From: Dyadobacter sp. Leaf189
GTDB lineage: Bacteria; Bacteroidota; Bacteroidia; Cytophagales; Spirosomataceae
Assembly (NCBI RefSeq): GCF_001424405.1
Contig: NZ_LMPS01000001.1
Location: 1,423,999 to 1,487,998 of the forward strand
Reading direction: 5' to 3'
Length of the DNA stretch: 64,000 nucleotides
Part shown: in pieces, positions 27,187 to 35,697 of the stretch
Numbering within the stretch: the stretch's first letter is position 1
Layout: each line of letters opens with the position of its first letter
The notes under the pieces: model-generated
Database searches by the model: none
The model's input: only the letters and a program-made list of their open reading frames with translations
Told to the model about the DNA's origin: nothing
Made by a program: the position numbers and the translations under genes

Positions 27187-28387
27187 ATTCCTTTTCCCCG
27201 GTGGGGATTTTTGAAAGTGAGTTGTTAATGTAGTACACCCGTACAATCAGCATGAGCAGGATCGGGACAACTACAAAATTGTGCTTGGTAGCATTACCTG
27301 TTGCGCAAAGTAAGAGAAATCCATAAAAAATCAAGAAAAACTGAAACCATGCGGGCTTCTTCTTCTCCGACAAAAAGAAAATAACAGGCAGCCAGAATGG
27401 GAATGCCCACAAAATATCGTAGTTCCAGGAAGTTACCCCATGGTTGGTCCCAAACCACAGCAGCAGCAAAATCCATCCTGCCAGTCCCACCACTGCGAAC
27501 AGCACCTTATCCAGTGTGAAGTTGATCTTCTCCTTTTTAATCTGCCAGTAAGTGAATGCAAGTACCAGAATGCCAAGTGTCCAGAAAACAACTGTTGGTG
27601 TCAGCGAGCCTGGTCCTGGTTCGGGTTCGGCTGTGAAAAGAACCTGCGTTGTAGCCACCAGGGGCGCAGTGCCTGTGGCTGTCTTTACCTTTGCGTCGGC
27701 AAATGCCTTCGCCATATTGTCGGGCAAAAAAGTTGCCTGATCAGCAGTTGCAATTTCGTCGGAAGGGTTACCAATCGCGAGGTCCATTCCAAAATCCGCC
27801 CAGGGTTTTTGTTTGTAAGCGTATTTGTCGATCCACTGCCTGAAGCTCAGTTTTTCCTTGGTATAACCGTTGTAAATCAGGCTATCGCCGCAAGCTGCTT
27901 TCAATGCGCCGGACATGCGCGTGGAACAGTTATCATAAAAGAATTTGTATTGATACTGCCGGTTTTCCGGCAAATAATTGGTTTCCAGAAACTGAAAGAG
28001 CCGCTGTTTCTGGGTTAATGTCAGATTGAGTATCTGCTCGGAAATCGAGCGGTTTTCATACTTCCAATGCTCGGCTTGTAACCCAAGCGGCGAAACGGAG
28101 AGCGAATAGGGCAGGGTACCTCTCAAAAACTTAATGTAAAAATTCCCTTCTCCAAAGCTGAAAGTGCCATAATTATAAGCGCGGTCAATGCCGGTTACCG
28201 GGTCGTAAATCCAGAGAACGCTATGCCCGAACCCAGAGTAGAGTTCCTGGCCGGGGCCTACTGTAACCAGGCTTGCTTTGGACTGTGGGCTTAATGCAGG
28301 AAGCTGCGCGAATGCATTCGTTTGAAACAAAAGAATAGCCAGAACAAGCTCAATTTGGCGGAAAGTACCGCGGATCTTAATCCTCAT
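27152..28387 (-). CDS. DUF4105 (Lnb-like N-terminal) membrane protein
   Basis: 411 residues from the ATG at 28387, chosen because it overlaps the rsmI stop by 11 bp and starts a good signal peptide (hydrophobic to about residue 27, ending FAQ). The first 220 residues are the DUF4105 domain: SGFGHSVLWIYDP, an NYGTFSF strand, and FFYDNCSTR, the Asn-Cys motif of Lnb-like thiol proteases. From residue 265 there are four to five transmembrane helices. The catalytic N-half would face the periplasm. Function unproven; protease or lipid-modifying activity is suggested only by family resemblance. It sits between rsmI and the IMPase gene with overlaps on both sides, so the three form one unit. Confidence 0.75.
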   Translation of the reverse strand: MRIKIRGTFRQIELVLAILLFQTNAFAQLPALSPQSKASLVTVGPGQELYSGFGHSVLWIYDPVTGIDRAYNYGTFSFGEGNFYIKFLRGTLPYSLSVSPLGLQAEHWKYENRSISEQILNLTLTQKQRLFQFLETNYLPENRQYQYKFFYDNCSTRMSGALKAACGDSLIYNGYTKEKLSFRQWIDKYAYKQKPWADFGMDLAIGNPSDEIATADQATFLPDNMAKAFADAKVKTATGTAPLVATTQVLFTAEPEPGPGSLTPTVVFWTLGILVLAFTYWQIKKEKINFTLDKVLFAVVGLAGWILLLLWFGTNHGVTSWNYDILWAFPFWLPVIFFLSEKKKPAWFQFFLIFYGFLLLCATGNATKHNFVVVPILLMLIVRVYYINNSLSKIPTGEKEYGSGITDTKNN

Positions 28388-29078
28388 ATTTATCAGATTT
28401 CTTTTTTTCTTCGGGTTTACCAGCCAAAACAATCACGATCTCGCCCTTGATGGTCTTGGGTGAAAAATAATCAATTACTTCCTGCAAAGTACCTTTTACA
28501 TTTTCTTCATAAATCTTCGTCAGCTCCCGCGATACACATACCTGCCGCTCTGCGCCAAAAAACTCGGCAAACTGTTGCAAAGCTTTGACCAGCCGGTGCG
28601 GTGATTCATAAAAAATCATCGTACGCTCCTCGTCAGTAAGGTTTTGCAGGCGCGTTTGTCTTCCTTTTTTGTGTGGCAAAAAGCCTTCGAAAGTAAAGCG
28701 GTCGCATGGAAGTCCCGAGTTGACGAGTGCAGGCACGAAGGCGGTCGGGCCAGGGAGACATTCAACGTCAACGCCCTGCCGAATGCATTCACGCACCAGC
28801 AAAAATCCGGGATCGGAAATAGCGGGCGTTCCTGCGTCTGAGACGAGCGCCATGGTTTCGCCTTTGAGAATGCGTTCCACAATGCGAGTCACCGTTTGAT
28901 GCTCGTTGTGGATGTGGTAGCTGTGCAACGGTTTGGAAATCCCGAGATGCTTCAACAGTGAGCCCGATGTGCGGGTATCTTCCGCAAGTACAGCATCGAC
29001 GCTTTTCAGCACATTTATAGCCCGAAGCGTAATATCTTCAAGGTTTCCGATCGGAGTTGGAACAATGTAAAGTTTCAT
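28377..29078 (-). CDS. rsmI: 16S rRNA (cytidine(1402)-2'-O)-methyltransferase
   Basis: 233 residues. Tetrapyrrole-methylase fold with the RsmI signatures: YIVPTPIGNLEDITLRA at the N-terminus, AEDTRTSGSLL, SYHIHNEHQ, SDAGTPAISDPGF (SAM loop), PGPTAFVPALVNSGLP, FEGFLP. It methylates the ribose of C1402 in the ribosomal P site together with RsmH. Start at 29078 agrees with homologues. First gene of a unit with DUF4105 and IMPase. Length is slightly shorter than E. coli RsmI because the C-terminal extra domain is missing (ends in a charged KKKSDKYED tail), as often seen in Bacteroidota. Confidence 0.93.
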   Translation of the reverse strand: MKLYIVPTPIGNLEDITLRAINVLKSVDAVLAEDTRTSGSLLKHLGISKPLHSYHIHNEHQTVTRIVERILKGETMALVSDAGTPAISDPGFLLVRECIRQGVDVECLPGPTAFVPALVNSGLPCDRFTFEGFLPHKKGRQTRLQNLTDEERTMIFYESPHRLVKALQQFAEFFGAERQVCVSRELTKIYEENVKGTLQEVIDYFSPKTIKGEIVIVLAGKPEEKKKSDKYED

Positions 29079-29124
29079 CTAAATGCAGCGCGCCTATCTT
29101 TTCAGGAAAGGGTTGCCAATGGGT

Positions 29125-29367
29125 TTATTTTCCTTTTTCAAAGATTTCATCAATAGCAGCAGCCAGCTTTCTGTCTTTATCGGTGACAACATCGCCTTCG
29201 CTGTGGGTATTTAGTTCGAAGTCTACCTTATTATAGGTGTTGGTCCAAAACGGATGATGGTCCATTTCGTTCACCACTTCTGATACTTCGGTCATAAAAC
29301 CGAAAGCTTCTTTAAAATCCTTGAACTTGAAGCTTTTTTTTAGCTTGTTATCTTCTTCCTTCCACAT
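29125..29367 (-). CDS. 4a-hydroxytetrahydrobiopterin dehydratase
   Basis: 80 residues, a little shorter than the usual 95-110. The active-site signature [14 protein letters not shown] with the paired histidines is present, then the second strand [16 protein letters not shown] and the terminal helix. The family (PhhB/PCD/DCoH) dehydrates 4a-hydroxytetrahydropterin after aromatic amino acid hydroxylation. No pterin-dependent hydroxylase is in the window. Same strand as rsmI, 46 bp upstream of it. Confidence 0.87.
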   Translation of the reverse strand: MWKEEDNKLKKSFKFKDFKEAFGFMTEVSEVVNEMDHHPFWTNTYNKVDFELNTHSEGDVVTDKDRKLAAAIDEIFEKGK

Positions 29368-29390
29368 AAGCCGGTTTCGTTTTGTTGATG

Positions 29391-29819
29391 CTAAATTTTG
29401 GTAACACGGTATTCGACAAATTTATCAGGCCCATTCCCGCGAACGCAGGTGATCGTTTCGATCAGGTACAATTGCTTTCCTTTGAAGTTTCCTGTGCCTT
29501 TCATGGAAATCCGCCCGCAGCCGTCTTCGCCTGTTCCTCTGTCGTAAGTAAAATCCGTTCCATTCATTTCCAGCTGTTTGGTGTGGTTAAATGGCGTAAC
29601 TTCTTCTAGGTCCAGCTTTCGTTCAGCTACCCAGCTTGCCTTCATGGTAACTGCCAGAGAGTCTTTTCTTGACTTATTGAAAAACTTGTACCCCTGGTAG
29701 GTTCCTGCCAGCTCGGTGTCGGCGGGCTGTTCCCGGGCAGGTTCTGCTTTCTCCTCGCTTTTTTTGCAGGAAAGCATCAAAAACACTGAAAGAAGCAGCG
29801 CCAAGCAGGTTTTTAACAT
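29391..29819 (-). CDS. Unrecognised lipoprotein
   Basis: 142 residues. N-terminal signal with a lipobox (LMLSC, Cys17), then a Glu/Lys/Pro-rich linker to about residue 37 and a compact beta-rich domain with two cysteines (GCGRISMKG and TITCVRG) that could form a disulfide. No family recognised; size and strand pattern resemble small lipocalin-like or DUF lipoproteins. It ends 23 bp upstream of the pterin dehydratase gene and is oriented away from osmC. Confidence 0.6.
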   Translation of the reverse strand: MLKTCLALLLSVFLMLSCKKSEEKAEPAREQPADTELAGTYQGYKFFNKSRKDSLAVTMKASWVAERKLDLEEVTPFNHTKQLEMNGTDFTYDRGTGEDGCGRISMKGTGNFKGKQLYLIETITCVRGNGPDKFVEYRVTKI

Positions 29820-29909
29820 TTGAAGCCAGGGTTAACATTTTATCAAAACGAATATACGAGGATTATCGTTGTTTTAATGATCAGGGAAATGCCCTATCGC
29901 ATTTGTAAG

Positions 29910-29917
29910 TATATTTG
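29910..29917 (+). promoter_or_regulatory. -7 element TATATTTG of the osmC gene
   Basis: Exact TAnnTTTG 17 bp before the ATG at 29935, predicting a very short leader. No -33 TTTG at the usual distance. Confidence 0.5.
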
Positions 29918-29934
29918 CAGCTATTCGAAACATT

Positions 29935-30363
29935 ATGAAAATTGAACTAGTGCGCGTTGATGATGCCTTCCACTTCGAAGGCTCCGGATCATCAGAAGTT
30001 AAAGTACATACCGACGGCTCTCCTGAAATTGGAGGTAGTAACCTGGGTGTGAGACCAATGGAATTGTTGTTAATGGGGCTTGCGAGCTGCAGCGCGATCG
30101 ACGTGGTGCTGATCCTCAAAAAGCAGCGCCAGGAAATCACCGATTTTCGTATCGTGGCCGACGGCGACCGCGAGCAGGAGGAAAATACTGAGCGCAAACC
30201 TTTCCGTAAAATACATCTGACCTTCAAGTTTGCCGGAAATCAGCTGGACGAGAAGAAGATCAACAAGGCGATCGGGCTATCCATGGAAAAATATTGCTCA
30301 GCGACTGCCCAGCTGGAAGCGCTCGCTACCATTACTTATGACGTTGAGATTGCGACTGTCTGA
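29935..30363 (+). CDS. OsmC-family peroxiredoxin-like protein
   Basis: 142 residues. OsmC/Ohr fold: the N-terminal strand pair, GSPEIGGSNLGVRPMELLLMGLASCSAIDVVLIL with the first catalytic-type cysteine in LASCSA, and the late YCSATAQL with the second cysteine (TYD...). Two cysteines in these positions reduce organic hydroperoxides in OsmC and Ohr proteins. The class here (about 140 residues, YhfA-like) is less well characterised than Ohr. Cytoplasmic. Followed 34 bp later by thyA in the same direction. Confidence 0.88.
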   Translation: MKIELVRVDDAFHFEGSGSSEVKVHTDGSPEIGGSNLGVRPMELLLMGLASCSAIDVVLILKKQRQEITDFRIVADGDREQEENTERKPFRKIHLTFKFAGNQLDEKKINKAIGLSMEKYCSATAQLEALATITYDVEIATV

Positions 30364-30397
30364 AAAGCCATTTTGTAGATATTAATTCAATTTTAAA

Positions 30398-31219
30398 ATG
30401 CAACAATATCAGGACCTGCTACGCCACATTCTGGCAAACGGAGTTCGGAAAACCGACCGCACTGGAACAGGAACGATCAGCGTTTTTGGATATCAGATGC
30501 GTTTTAACCTGAAAGACGGATTTCCGCTTGTCACTACCAAAAAGGTACATACCAAGTCCATTATCTATGAACTGCTGTGGTTTTTGAAGGGAGATACCAA
30601 CATCAAGTACCTCAAAGATCACGGTGTGTCCATCTGGGATGAATGGGCGGATGAGAATGGCGATCTGGGCCCGGTTTACGGGAAACAATGGAGAAGCTGG
30701 GAAGGCGCAAACGGGAAGTCGGTTGACCAGTTGCAGGAAGTTTTGAAACAACTGAAAAACACACCTGACTCGCGCCGAATTATGGTGTCGGCCTGGAACC
30801 CTGCCGAATTGTCCCAGATGAAATTGCAGCCCTGTCATGCATTATTCCAGTTTTACGTAGCCCCACCCGATGAAGAGGCTGGTGAAACCAGGGGTAAGCT
30901 GTCCTGCCAGCTTTATCAGCGCAGTGCGGATGTTTTTCTGGGGGTACCATTTAATATCGCCAGCTATGCGTTGTTAACCATGATGATCGCGCAGGAATGC
31001 GAGCTTGATCTGGGTGATTTCGTGTGGACCGGCGGAGATACCCACATTTATCTCAACCACCTCGAACAGGTCGAATTGCAGCTCAGCCGCGAGCCGCGTT
31101 CGCTGCCGACCATGGTGATCAATCCTGACGTGAAAAGCGTGCTTGACTTCGAATTTAAAGATTTTGAGTTGCGTGACTATAATCCATGGCCTGGAATTAA
31201 GGCACCGGTGGCCGTTTAG
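30398..31219 (+). CDS. thyA: Thymidylate synthase
   Basis: 273 residues against 264 in E. coli. Catalytic C146 (same number as in E. coli) in [10 protein letters not shown], folate-loop [16 protein letters not shown], phosphate-binding [11 protein letters not shown] and [17 protein letters not shown], and the terminal [10 protein letters not shown] nine-residue insertion (around DEEAGETRG) follows FYVAPP, between the catalytic strand and the next, and accounts for the extra length. Methylates dUMP to dTMP with methylene-tetrahydrofolate. Cytoplasmic dimer. It is 11 bp upstream of the TRIC channel gene, so co-transcription is likely. Confidence 0.97.
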   Translation: MQQYQDLLRHILANGVRKTDRTGTGTISVFGYQMRFNLKDGFPLVTTKKVHTKSIIYELLWFLKGDTNIKYLKDHGVSIWDEWADENGDLGPVYGKQWRSWEGANGKSVDQLQEVLKQLKNTPDSRRIMVSAWNPAELSQMKLQPCHALFQFYVAPPDEEAGETRGKLSCQLYQRSADVFLGVPFNIASYALLTMMIAQECELDLGDFVWTGGDTHIYLNHLEQVELQLSREPRSLPTMVINPDVKSVLDFEFKDFELRDYNPWPGIKAPVAV

Positions 31220-31230
31220 CGCATTCTGAA

Positions 31231-31839
31231 ATGAGCATTCAGTACATTTTAGAGATCATCGGAACGTTCGCGTTTGCCATTTCAGGTGCATTGGCAGTGA
31301 AGGATTTGAAGCATCCCGACTGGTTTGCTGCCACATTCACTGCTTTTATTTCTTCGATCGGCGGAGGAACGCTGCGGGATATTTTGCTTGGCAGCTACCC
31401 GCTGGTCTGGATCAGCGATATCACCATCATTTATGCAATCCTGGCTGGCGTAATCGTCGCATTCATTTTCTTTGACTTCCTGCTTCGGCTTCGTAAAACC
31501 TTGTTTCTCTTCGATACTTTCGGGATTGCATTGTTCACCATTGTGGGAACGGAAAAGGCCCTGCATTTAGGTGTGAGGCCGGAAATCGCCGTAATCATGG
31601 GCGTTTTTTCGGCGACAATGGGTGGGGTGATCCGCGATATGATGACGAATGAGATCCCGATCGTTTACCGGAAGGAGGTATATGCAACTGCATGCCTGGC
31701 CGGGGCATGCAGTTATCTTATTTTTGACAGCTTGGGGATGGAGCGCAATACCGCATTCATTTCGGCTTCGCTGGTGATCATTCTGATCCGAATCCTGGCC
31801 GTGCGCTATGAATGGAGCATACCCCGTTTTTTTAGATAG
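31231..31839 (+). CDS. Trimeric intracellular cation (TRIC) family channel, YadS-like
   Basis: 202 residues, seven predicted transmembrane helices arranged as two homologous halves. Each half carries the GG-x-RD motif: SSIGGGTLRDILLGSYP (about 47-63) and ATMGGVIRDMMTNEIP (about 129-144). These are the hallmarks of prokaryotic TRIC channels (UPF0126/YadS), which conduct K+ and other monovalent cations. Inner membrane. Same direction as thyA, 11 bp downstream, and converging with the DUF2911 gene 2 bp later. The physiological role in bacteria is not established. Confidence 0.88.
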   Translation: MSIQYILEIIGTFAFAISGALAVKDLKHPDWFAATFTAFISSIGGGTLRDILLGSYPLVWISDITIIYAILAGVIVAFIFFDFLLRLRKTLFLFDTFGIALFTIVGTEKALHLGVRPEIAVIMGVFSATMGGVIRDMMTNEIPIVYRKEVYATACLAGACSYLIFDSLGMERNTAFISASLVIILIRILAVRYEWSIPRFFR

Positions 31840-31841
31840 CC

Positions 31842-32747
31842 TTACTTCTTTTTCTTCTTGCCTTTAACATTCGTCGCAACAGCTTTCGGAGTTACTTTCG
31901 GTTGTATCTCGGCGATTGTTTTTTCTATCTGTCCTTTGAAAAAACTTGTAAAAGCCTGGTCGGATGCATTCCCCAGTGTCAGTGCTTTTTGCGCAACGGG
32001 CAGTGCTTCGTTGTATTTGCCCAGCTTGTTCAGGATCGAAGCTTTGAGCCACATATTGTAGTAAGATTCTTTCAGGCCAATAGCCTTGTCAGCCCAGGAC
32101 AGTGCGATAGGGAGATCTTTTCCTTTGGATAACAAATATCCCGCAGCGCTTTCCAGTGCAGCAGTATCTTCCGGCTTCTCGGCGATGATTTTATTCAGCG
32201 AGTTCATCGTCAGCGACTCGGTACGTACTGCAACCGGCACCGGAATTGTAACAGAAGACCACGACAGGATCAGATACCCGGTACTGTCTGAAACCGGCTC
32301 AATGTCGATCTTGAAAGCTTCCGTAAACTCGCCCGAGGTAGGTACCACGCGCGTCCGCGCCACATCTTCTGATTCTGTATAAGCCTCTGTTCCCTGGTTG
32401 TAGTTTTTATTTAAGATGACAGTCCAGGCTGTACCTGAAGGTATAGAAAGCAATGCATATTTTCCGGCAGGTACCTTTCTGTCACCAAATGTGAATTCAG
32501 TACTTACTTCAATGGTAGTCGGAGAATTGGCTCCGGTTCGCCAGAGTTGGTTGTAAGGCGCCAGCGCAGAGCTATCGGCAAAAACCTTGCGTTTGCGCAG
32601 CATGGGCCGCGAATATTTAACTGTAAAATCAGTTACACCGATCGTCTGCATTACCTGCGCGCCCTGACTTGGTGCAGGTGTGCGCTGGGCAATTGCGTAG
32701 GTGGAAAGCAATATGGTGAGTGAAACAATGAGTAGTTGCTTCTTCAT
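31842..32747 (-). CDS. DUF2911 protein with C-terminal TPR
   Basis: 301 residues. Signal peptide (ends YAIAQ), then the DUF2911 domain with its signature YSRPMLRKRKVFADSSALAPYNQLWRTGANSPTTIEVST and GKYALLSIPSGTAWTVILNKN. From about residue 195 there are two TPR-like repeats (ALESAAGYLLSKG, YNMWLKASILNKLGKYNEALP), ending in a lysine-rich tail GKKKKK. DUF2911 is almost confined to Bacteroidota and relatives; it is exported and of unknown function. Divergent from the Nudix gene with 72 bp between them. Confidence 0.85.
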   Translation of the reverse strand: MKKQLLIVSLTILLSTYAIAQRTPAPSQGAQVMQTIGVTDFTVKYSRPMLRKRKVFADSSALAPYNQLWRTGANSPTTIEVSTEFTFGDRKVPAGKYALLSIPSGTAWTVILNKNYNQGTEAYTESEDVARTRVVPTSGEFTEAFKIDIEPVSDSTGYLILSWSSVTIPVPVAVRTESLTMNSLNKIIAEKPEDTAALESAAGYLLSKGKDLPIALSWADKAIGLKESYYNMWLKASILNKLGKYNEALPVAQKALTLGNASDQAFTSFFKGQIEKTIAEIQPKVTPKAVATNVKGKKKKK

Positions 32748-32819
32748 AGAGTAAGGCAGTTTTGGGCGGGATATGTTAAACTTGTGGTGAAAATAGAATT
32801 AAAAAATCAGATAGCCTAG

Positions 32820-33359
32820 ATGAAACGCGACAGTTTGCTTGCATTGCTCAGATCGTATCAGCCATTGAATGAGGAGGAAAATAAAATGTATCTCGACACC
32901 ATCGAATTTGTCGAAAACAATAAAGATTGCTTTGAAAGGACACTATTAGCGGGGCATGTTACGGCGTCGGGCTGGGTACTGTCGGCAGACAGGAGTGCCA
33001 TTTTGCTGATGCACCATTACAAGCTCGGTCAATGGTTTCAACCCGGCGGGCATTGCGACGGTGATCCTGACGTGGAAGCAGTTTCACGAAAGGAAGTCTG
33101 GGAAGAAACGGGGATCAGCGATCTGTCTTTAGCCAAAGAAGGTATTTACGACGTAGATGTACATCTGATACCGGCCCATAAAGATTTGCCAGCCCATTTG
33201 CATTATGATGTACGGTTCGCGTTTGTCGCGCCTCAAAATGCCAAGATTGTTGTCAACAGCGAGTCGCGCGATGTACAATGGATCCCTGTTGCAGAAGTAG
33301 CTGCATTCAACAGCTCCGAGTCGATTATGCGGATGGTGCGGAAAACTAGTTCTTTATAA
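32820..33359 (+). CDS. Nudix hydrolase
   Basis: 179 residues. Nudix box in the middle: GHCDGDPDVEAVSRKEVWEETGI, read as G-x5-P-x7-KEVWEETGI. Two positions differ from consensus (the first Glu is Pro, the Arg of REU is Lys), but the metal-binding EVWEETG core is intact. This GGHCDGD form is usual for one Nudix branch. Preceding residues contain LLMHHYKLGQWFQPGG. Substrate unknown: a nucleoside diphosphate derivative by family rule. The stop overlaps the subtilase stop by 14 bp. Confidence 0.85.
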   Translation: MKRDSLLALLRSYQPLNEEENKMYLDTIEFVENNKDCFERTLLAGHVTASGWVLSADRSAILLMHHYKLGQWFQPGGHCDGDPDVEAVSRKEVWEETGISDLSLAKEGIYDVDVHLIPAHKDLPAHLHYDVRFAFVAPQNAKIVVNSESRDVQWIPVAEVAAFNSSESIMRMVRKTSSL

Positions 33360-35010
33360 ACTTGACAACCTGTTTTTGATTATCGGCTTCCACACTTAGC
33401 ACGTACAAGCCGGTAGGAAGCTGGTCAGTCCGGACCATGTGTGTTGTAGTAAGTCGCTCCCGGTTGTCATATTTCGCAGTTCCATTCATATTAAATATCC
33501 GGACTCTCGCAATTTTGCCTGCCAGTGTGGCGGGGATTGTCAGCGTGAGATCAGCCGCGACAGGATTTGGCATAAGCAAAATATTGCGCAGCGAAGAATT
33601 TTCTAAACCCAACGGTCCGAATTCTGTTGCAATAATTTCCTCCGCTTTTGCTGCATCGGGCACACCGAAGCCGAGCATGTTATTCGGGTTTGCTGCATTG
33701 TGCGCTGATTTCTTCAATGCATAAATCAGTTGCTGCGCCGTGATATTGGGATGTGCCTGCCAGAGAATGGTAGCAAGTCCCGCGATGAGTGGAGACGAAA
33801 AAGAGGTACCATTTGAAGAGGAAGCATTACCCGACACATTCCCGACAATTGCACCTACACCCACCGCCGCTACATCCGGCTTTTGTACGCCGGCTGCATT
33901 AGGCCCAATGGAACTGAGTGAAGCGTAGCTGCGATCGTACATTGTCGCTCCTACTGTGAGTACCGAATCCACATCCGCGGGGGCGGTAATGTATCTCCAC
34001 GCATTATTTCCTTCATTACCCGCTGAGGTTACCACGAGCATTCCCGTGCGTGTTGCAATACGCGCCGCGCGGCTGATGATGGTCGTTTTACCGTCCATAT
34101 CTGCATAGGTGTAATTGTAATCGTCGTTATCAAAAGCACCATCAAATGAATAGTAACCTAGCGAAGTATTGATCACATCCACTCCCAGGCTGTCGGCTCG
34201 TTCGGCAGCCAGCAGCCAGGTAATTTCCTCGTAAGGCGACTCGCCCTGATTGTGCTCTGTTTGATAAAGTGCGTACGAAGCTTTGAATGCGCCGCCTACC
34301 ATTGTACCCGGCTGGTAAGCAGCCATCGTGGAAAGTACATTTAATCCGTGAGAGCCGTCGTTGAAAACGTTTCCGTCACGGGCAACAAAATCCTGGCTGT
34401 CAACAATGCGGTTTTCTGAACGCAGCTGTTCGAGAAAGGGAACCAGGTTTCCATTGCTGAATCCATTGTCCATGACTGCGATCAGCATACCCTCCCCGTG
34501 AAAACCTTTTGCATGAATTCCGGGAACGCCCATGAGCGCGAGCTGCGCATTCATATTGCCGTAATTGATATCCTCTGCTTTTTCAAACTTTTCACGCGTG
34601 CCCGCGGTACGTTCAATGCCCGGTGATTTTGACCCGATGTTCGCGACGGGCAGGTTCAGTTCAATTCCTTTGTAAAAAGCGAGCTTTTTAATGGCATCGA
34701 GCTGCGTGGCAGATGCTTCTACCAGCGCGCCGTTAAACCAGCGGGAAGGATAAATGACTTTTCCGCCAGTCGCTTTTACAGCCGCAATGTAGGTCGGGTT
34801 GACTGGCAGATCGGTGGTAGTTACAGGTATACCTTGCCTTTTACGGCGCGCAATCGCACGTTCAGAAAGATAGTTGCCGGGTTCTGCAATGGAAAAGGGG
34901 GAGCCTGCTTTGTCTTTAAAAAGGACGAGGTACCTCGGCGCACTTTGTGCAGATGCAAGGTTTGAGGTAAGCAGAAAGTAGAGTAGTGTGATGGATAGAG
35001 TTCTGATCAT
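33346..35010 (-). CDS. S8 subtilisin-like protease with T9SS C-terminal sorting domain
   Basis: 554 residues. Signal peptide to about residue 21; inhibitor-like propeptide (PRYLVLFKDKAG to about residue 110); catalytic triad D181 (AVMDNGFSNG), H221 (DGSHGLNVLS) and S403 (NGTSFSSP), plus the oxyanion segment TSAGNEGNN. The last 80 residues are a type A T9SS sorting domain (LLMPNPVAADLTL, RIFNMNGTAKY, LPTGLYVLSV, ending KQVVKFIKN), directing export through type IX secretion and usually surface attachment or release. The gene starts with an ATG that overlaps the stop of the upstream lipoprotein gene (4 bp). The porW-like gene of the same window would serve this route. Confidence 0.93.
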   Translation of the reverse strand: MIRTLSITLLYFLLTSNLASAQSAPRYLVLFKDKAGSPFSIAEPGNYLSERAIARRKRQGIPVTTTDLPVNPTYIAAVKATGGKVIYPSRWFNGALVEASATQLDAIKKLAFYKGIELNLPVANIGSKSPGIERTAGTREKFEKAEDINYGNMNAQLALMGVPGIHAKGFHGEGMLIAVMDNGFSNGNLVPFLEQLRSENRIVDSQDFVARDGNVFNDGSHGLNVLSTMAAYQPGTMVGGAFKASYALYQTEHNQGESPYEEITWLLAAERADSLGVDVINTSLGYYSFDGAFDNDDYNYTYADMDGKTTIISRAARIATRTGMLVVTSAGNEGNNAWRYITAPADVDSVLTVGATMYDRSYASLSSIGPNAAGVQKPDVAAVGVGAIVGNVSGNASSSNGTSFSSPLIAGLATILWQAHPNITAQQLIYALKKSAHNAANPNNMLGFGVPDAAKAEEIIATEFGPLGLENSSLRNILLMPNPVAADLTLTIPATLAGKIARVRIFNMNGTAKYDNRERLTTTHMVRTDQLPTGLYVLSVEADNQKQVVKFIKN

Positions 35011-35684
35011 TGTTTTCCCGTTTTGCTGATTGTAAAAACTTCTTTCAAACCTGATTCGATTATTCCTTTACCAATGCATTCTGTATCGTAACAATAGCGA
35101 AGATAAAGCCGCTCGCTGTATATCAGACCAACGTTTGCAGCATATATTTCAATATACTTTTTCCGCGACAAAAGTGTGGAATCGTCCTGATATACAATGC
35201 ATACTGTATTCGGATAAAACTGTGTGCCCGCTTGAAAGGGCTGGTTAACCCTGGTAGCCTTGGCGACACTTTCTTTTACATTGTTATAAGCATTGAAATT
35301 CCATTGCGAATGCTCAGTCAGGGGAAAATGCATTTTTAAAATGATATTTCCATTCTCCTGCTCAAAAGCTTTGTTGGCGGTGAGCCAGGCGGCGTGTACA
35401 GAATCAGTTTGCCACTGATTGGTAGCGGCTTTGCTGGCGTAAGTAAGGGGGTATGCCGGCTGGCTGTCGGGCTGTTGAAACATACTTCCCACTGTTCTTC
35501 GAACCTTGAATGGAGTGGTCGTTTTCTGATCCGGAAGGTACCGTGTTTTTTCAACTAAAAATTCGGAGTAGCTGCCGGAATGCAGCGGGAAGAAATCCTG
35601 TAATGCAGTGCTTTCCCGCGGGGCGGGATTGTTACAGGAAGCAAAAAGAAGCAGGAAATAGAGTGTGGTAGTGTGTTTTTGCAT
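35007..35684 (-). CDS. Unrecognised lipoprotein coupled to the subtilase gene
   Basis: 225 residues. Lipoprotein signal with Cys17 in LLFASCNNPAP. The mature part is beta-rich with repeated Tyr/Phe and one cysteine pair near the end (YCYDTECIG). No family recognised. Its stop overlaps the subtilase start by 4 bp (ATGA type), so the two are translated together; a chaperone, inhibitor or surface partner of the protease is one possible role, inferred only from coupling. The stop of the glutamate-synthase-like gene is 13 bp upstream of its start. Confidence 0.6.
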   Translation of the reverse strand: MQKHTTTLYFLLLFASCNNPAPRESTALQDFFPLHSGSYSEFLVEKTRYLPDQKTTTPFKVRRTVGSMFQQPDSQPAYPLTYASKAATNQWQTDSVHAAWLTANKAFEQENGNIILKMHFPLTEHSQWNFNAYNNVKESVAKATRVNQPFQAGTQFYPNTVCIVYQDDSTLLSRKKYIEIYAANVGLIYSERLYLRYCYDTECIGKGIIESGLKEVFTISKTGKQ

Positions 35685-35697
35685 GGGTGTGTATCAG

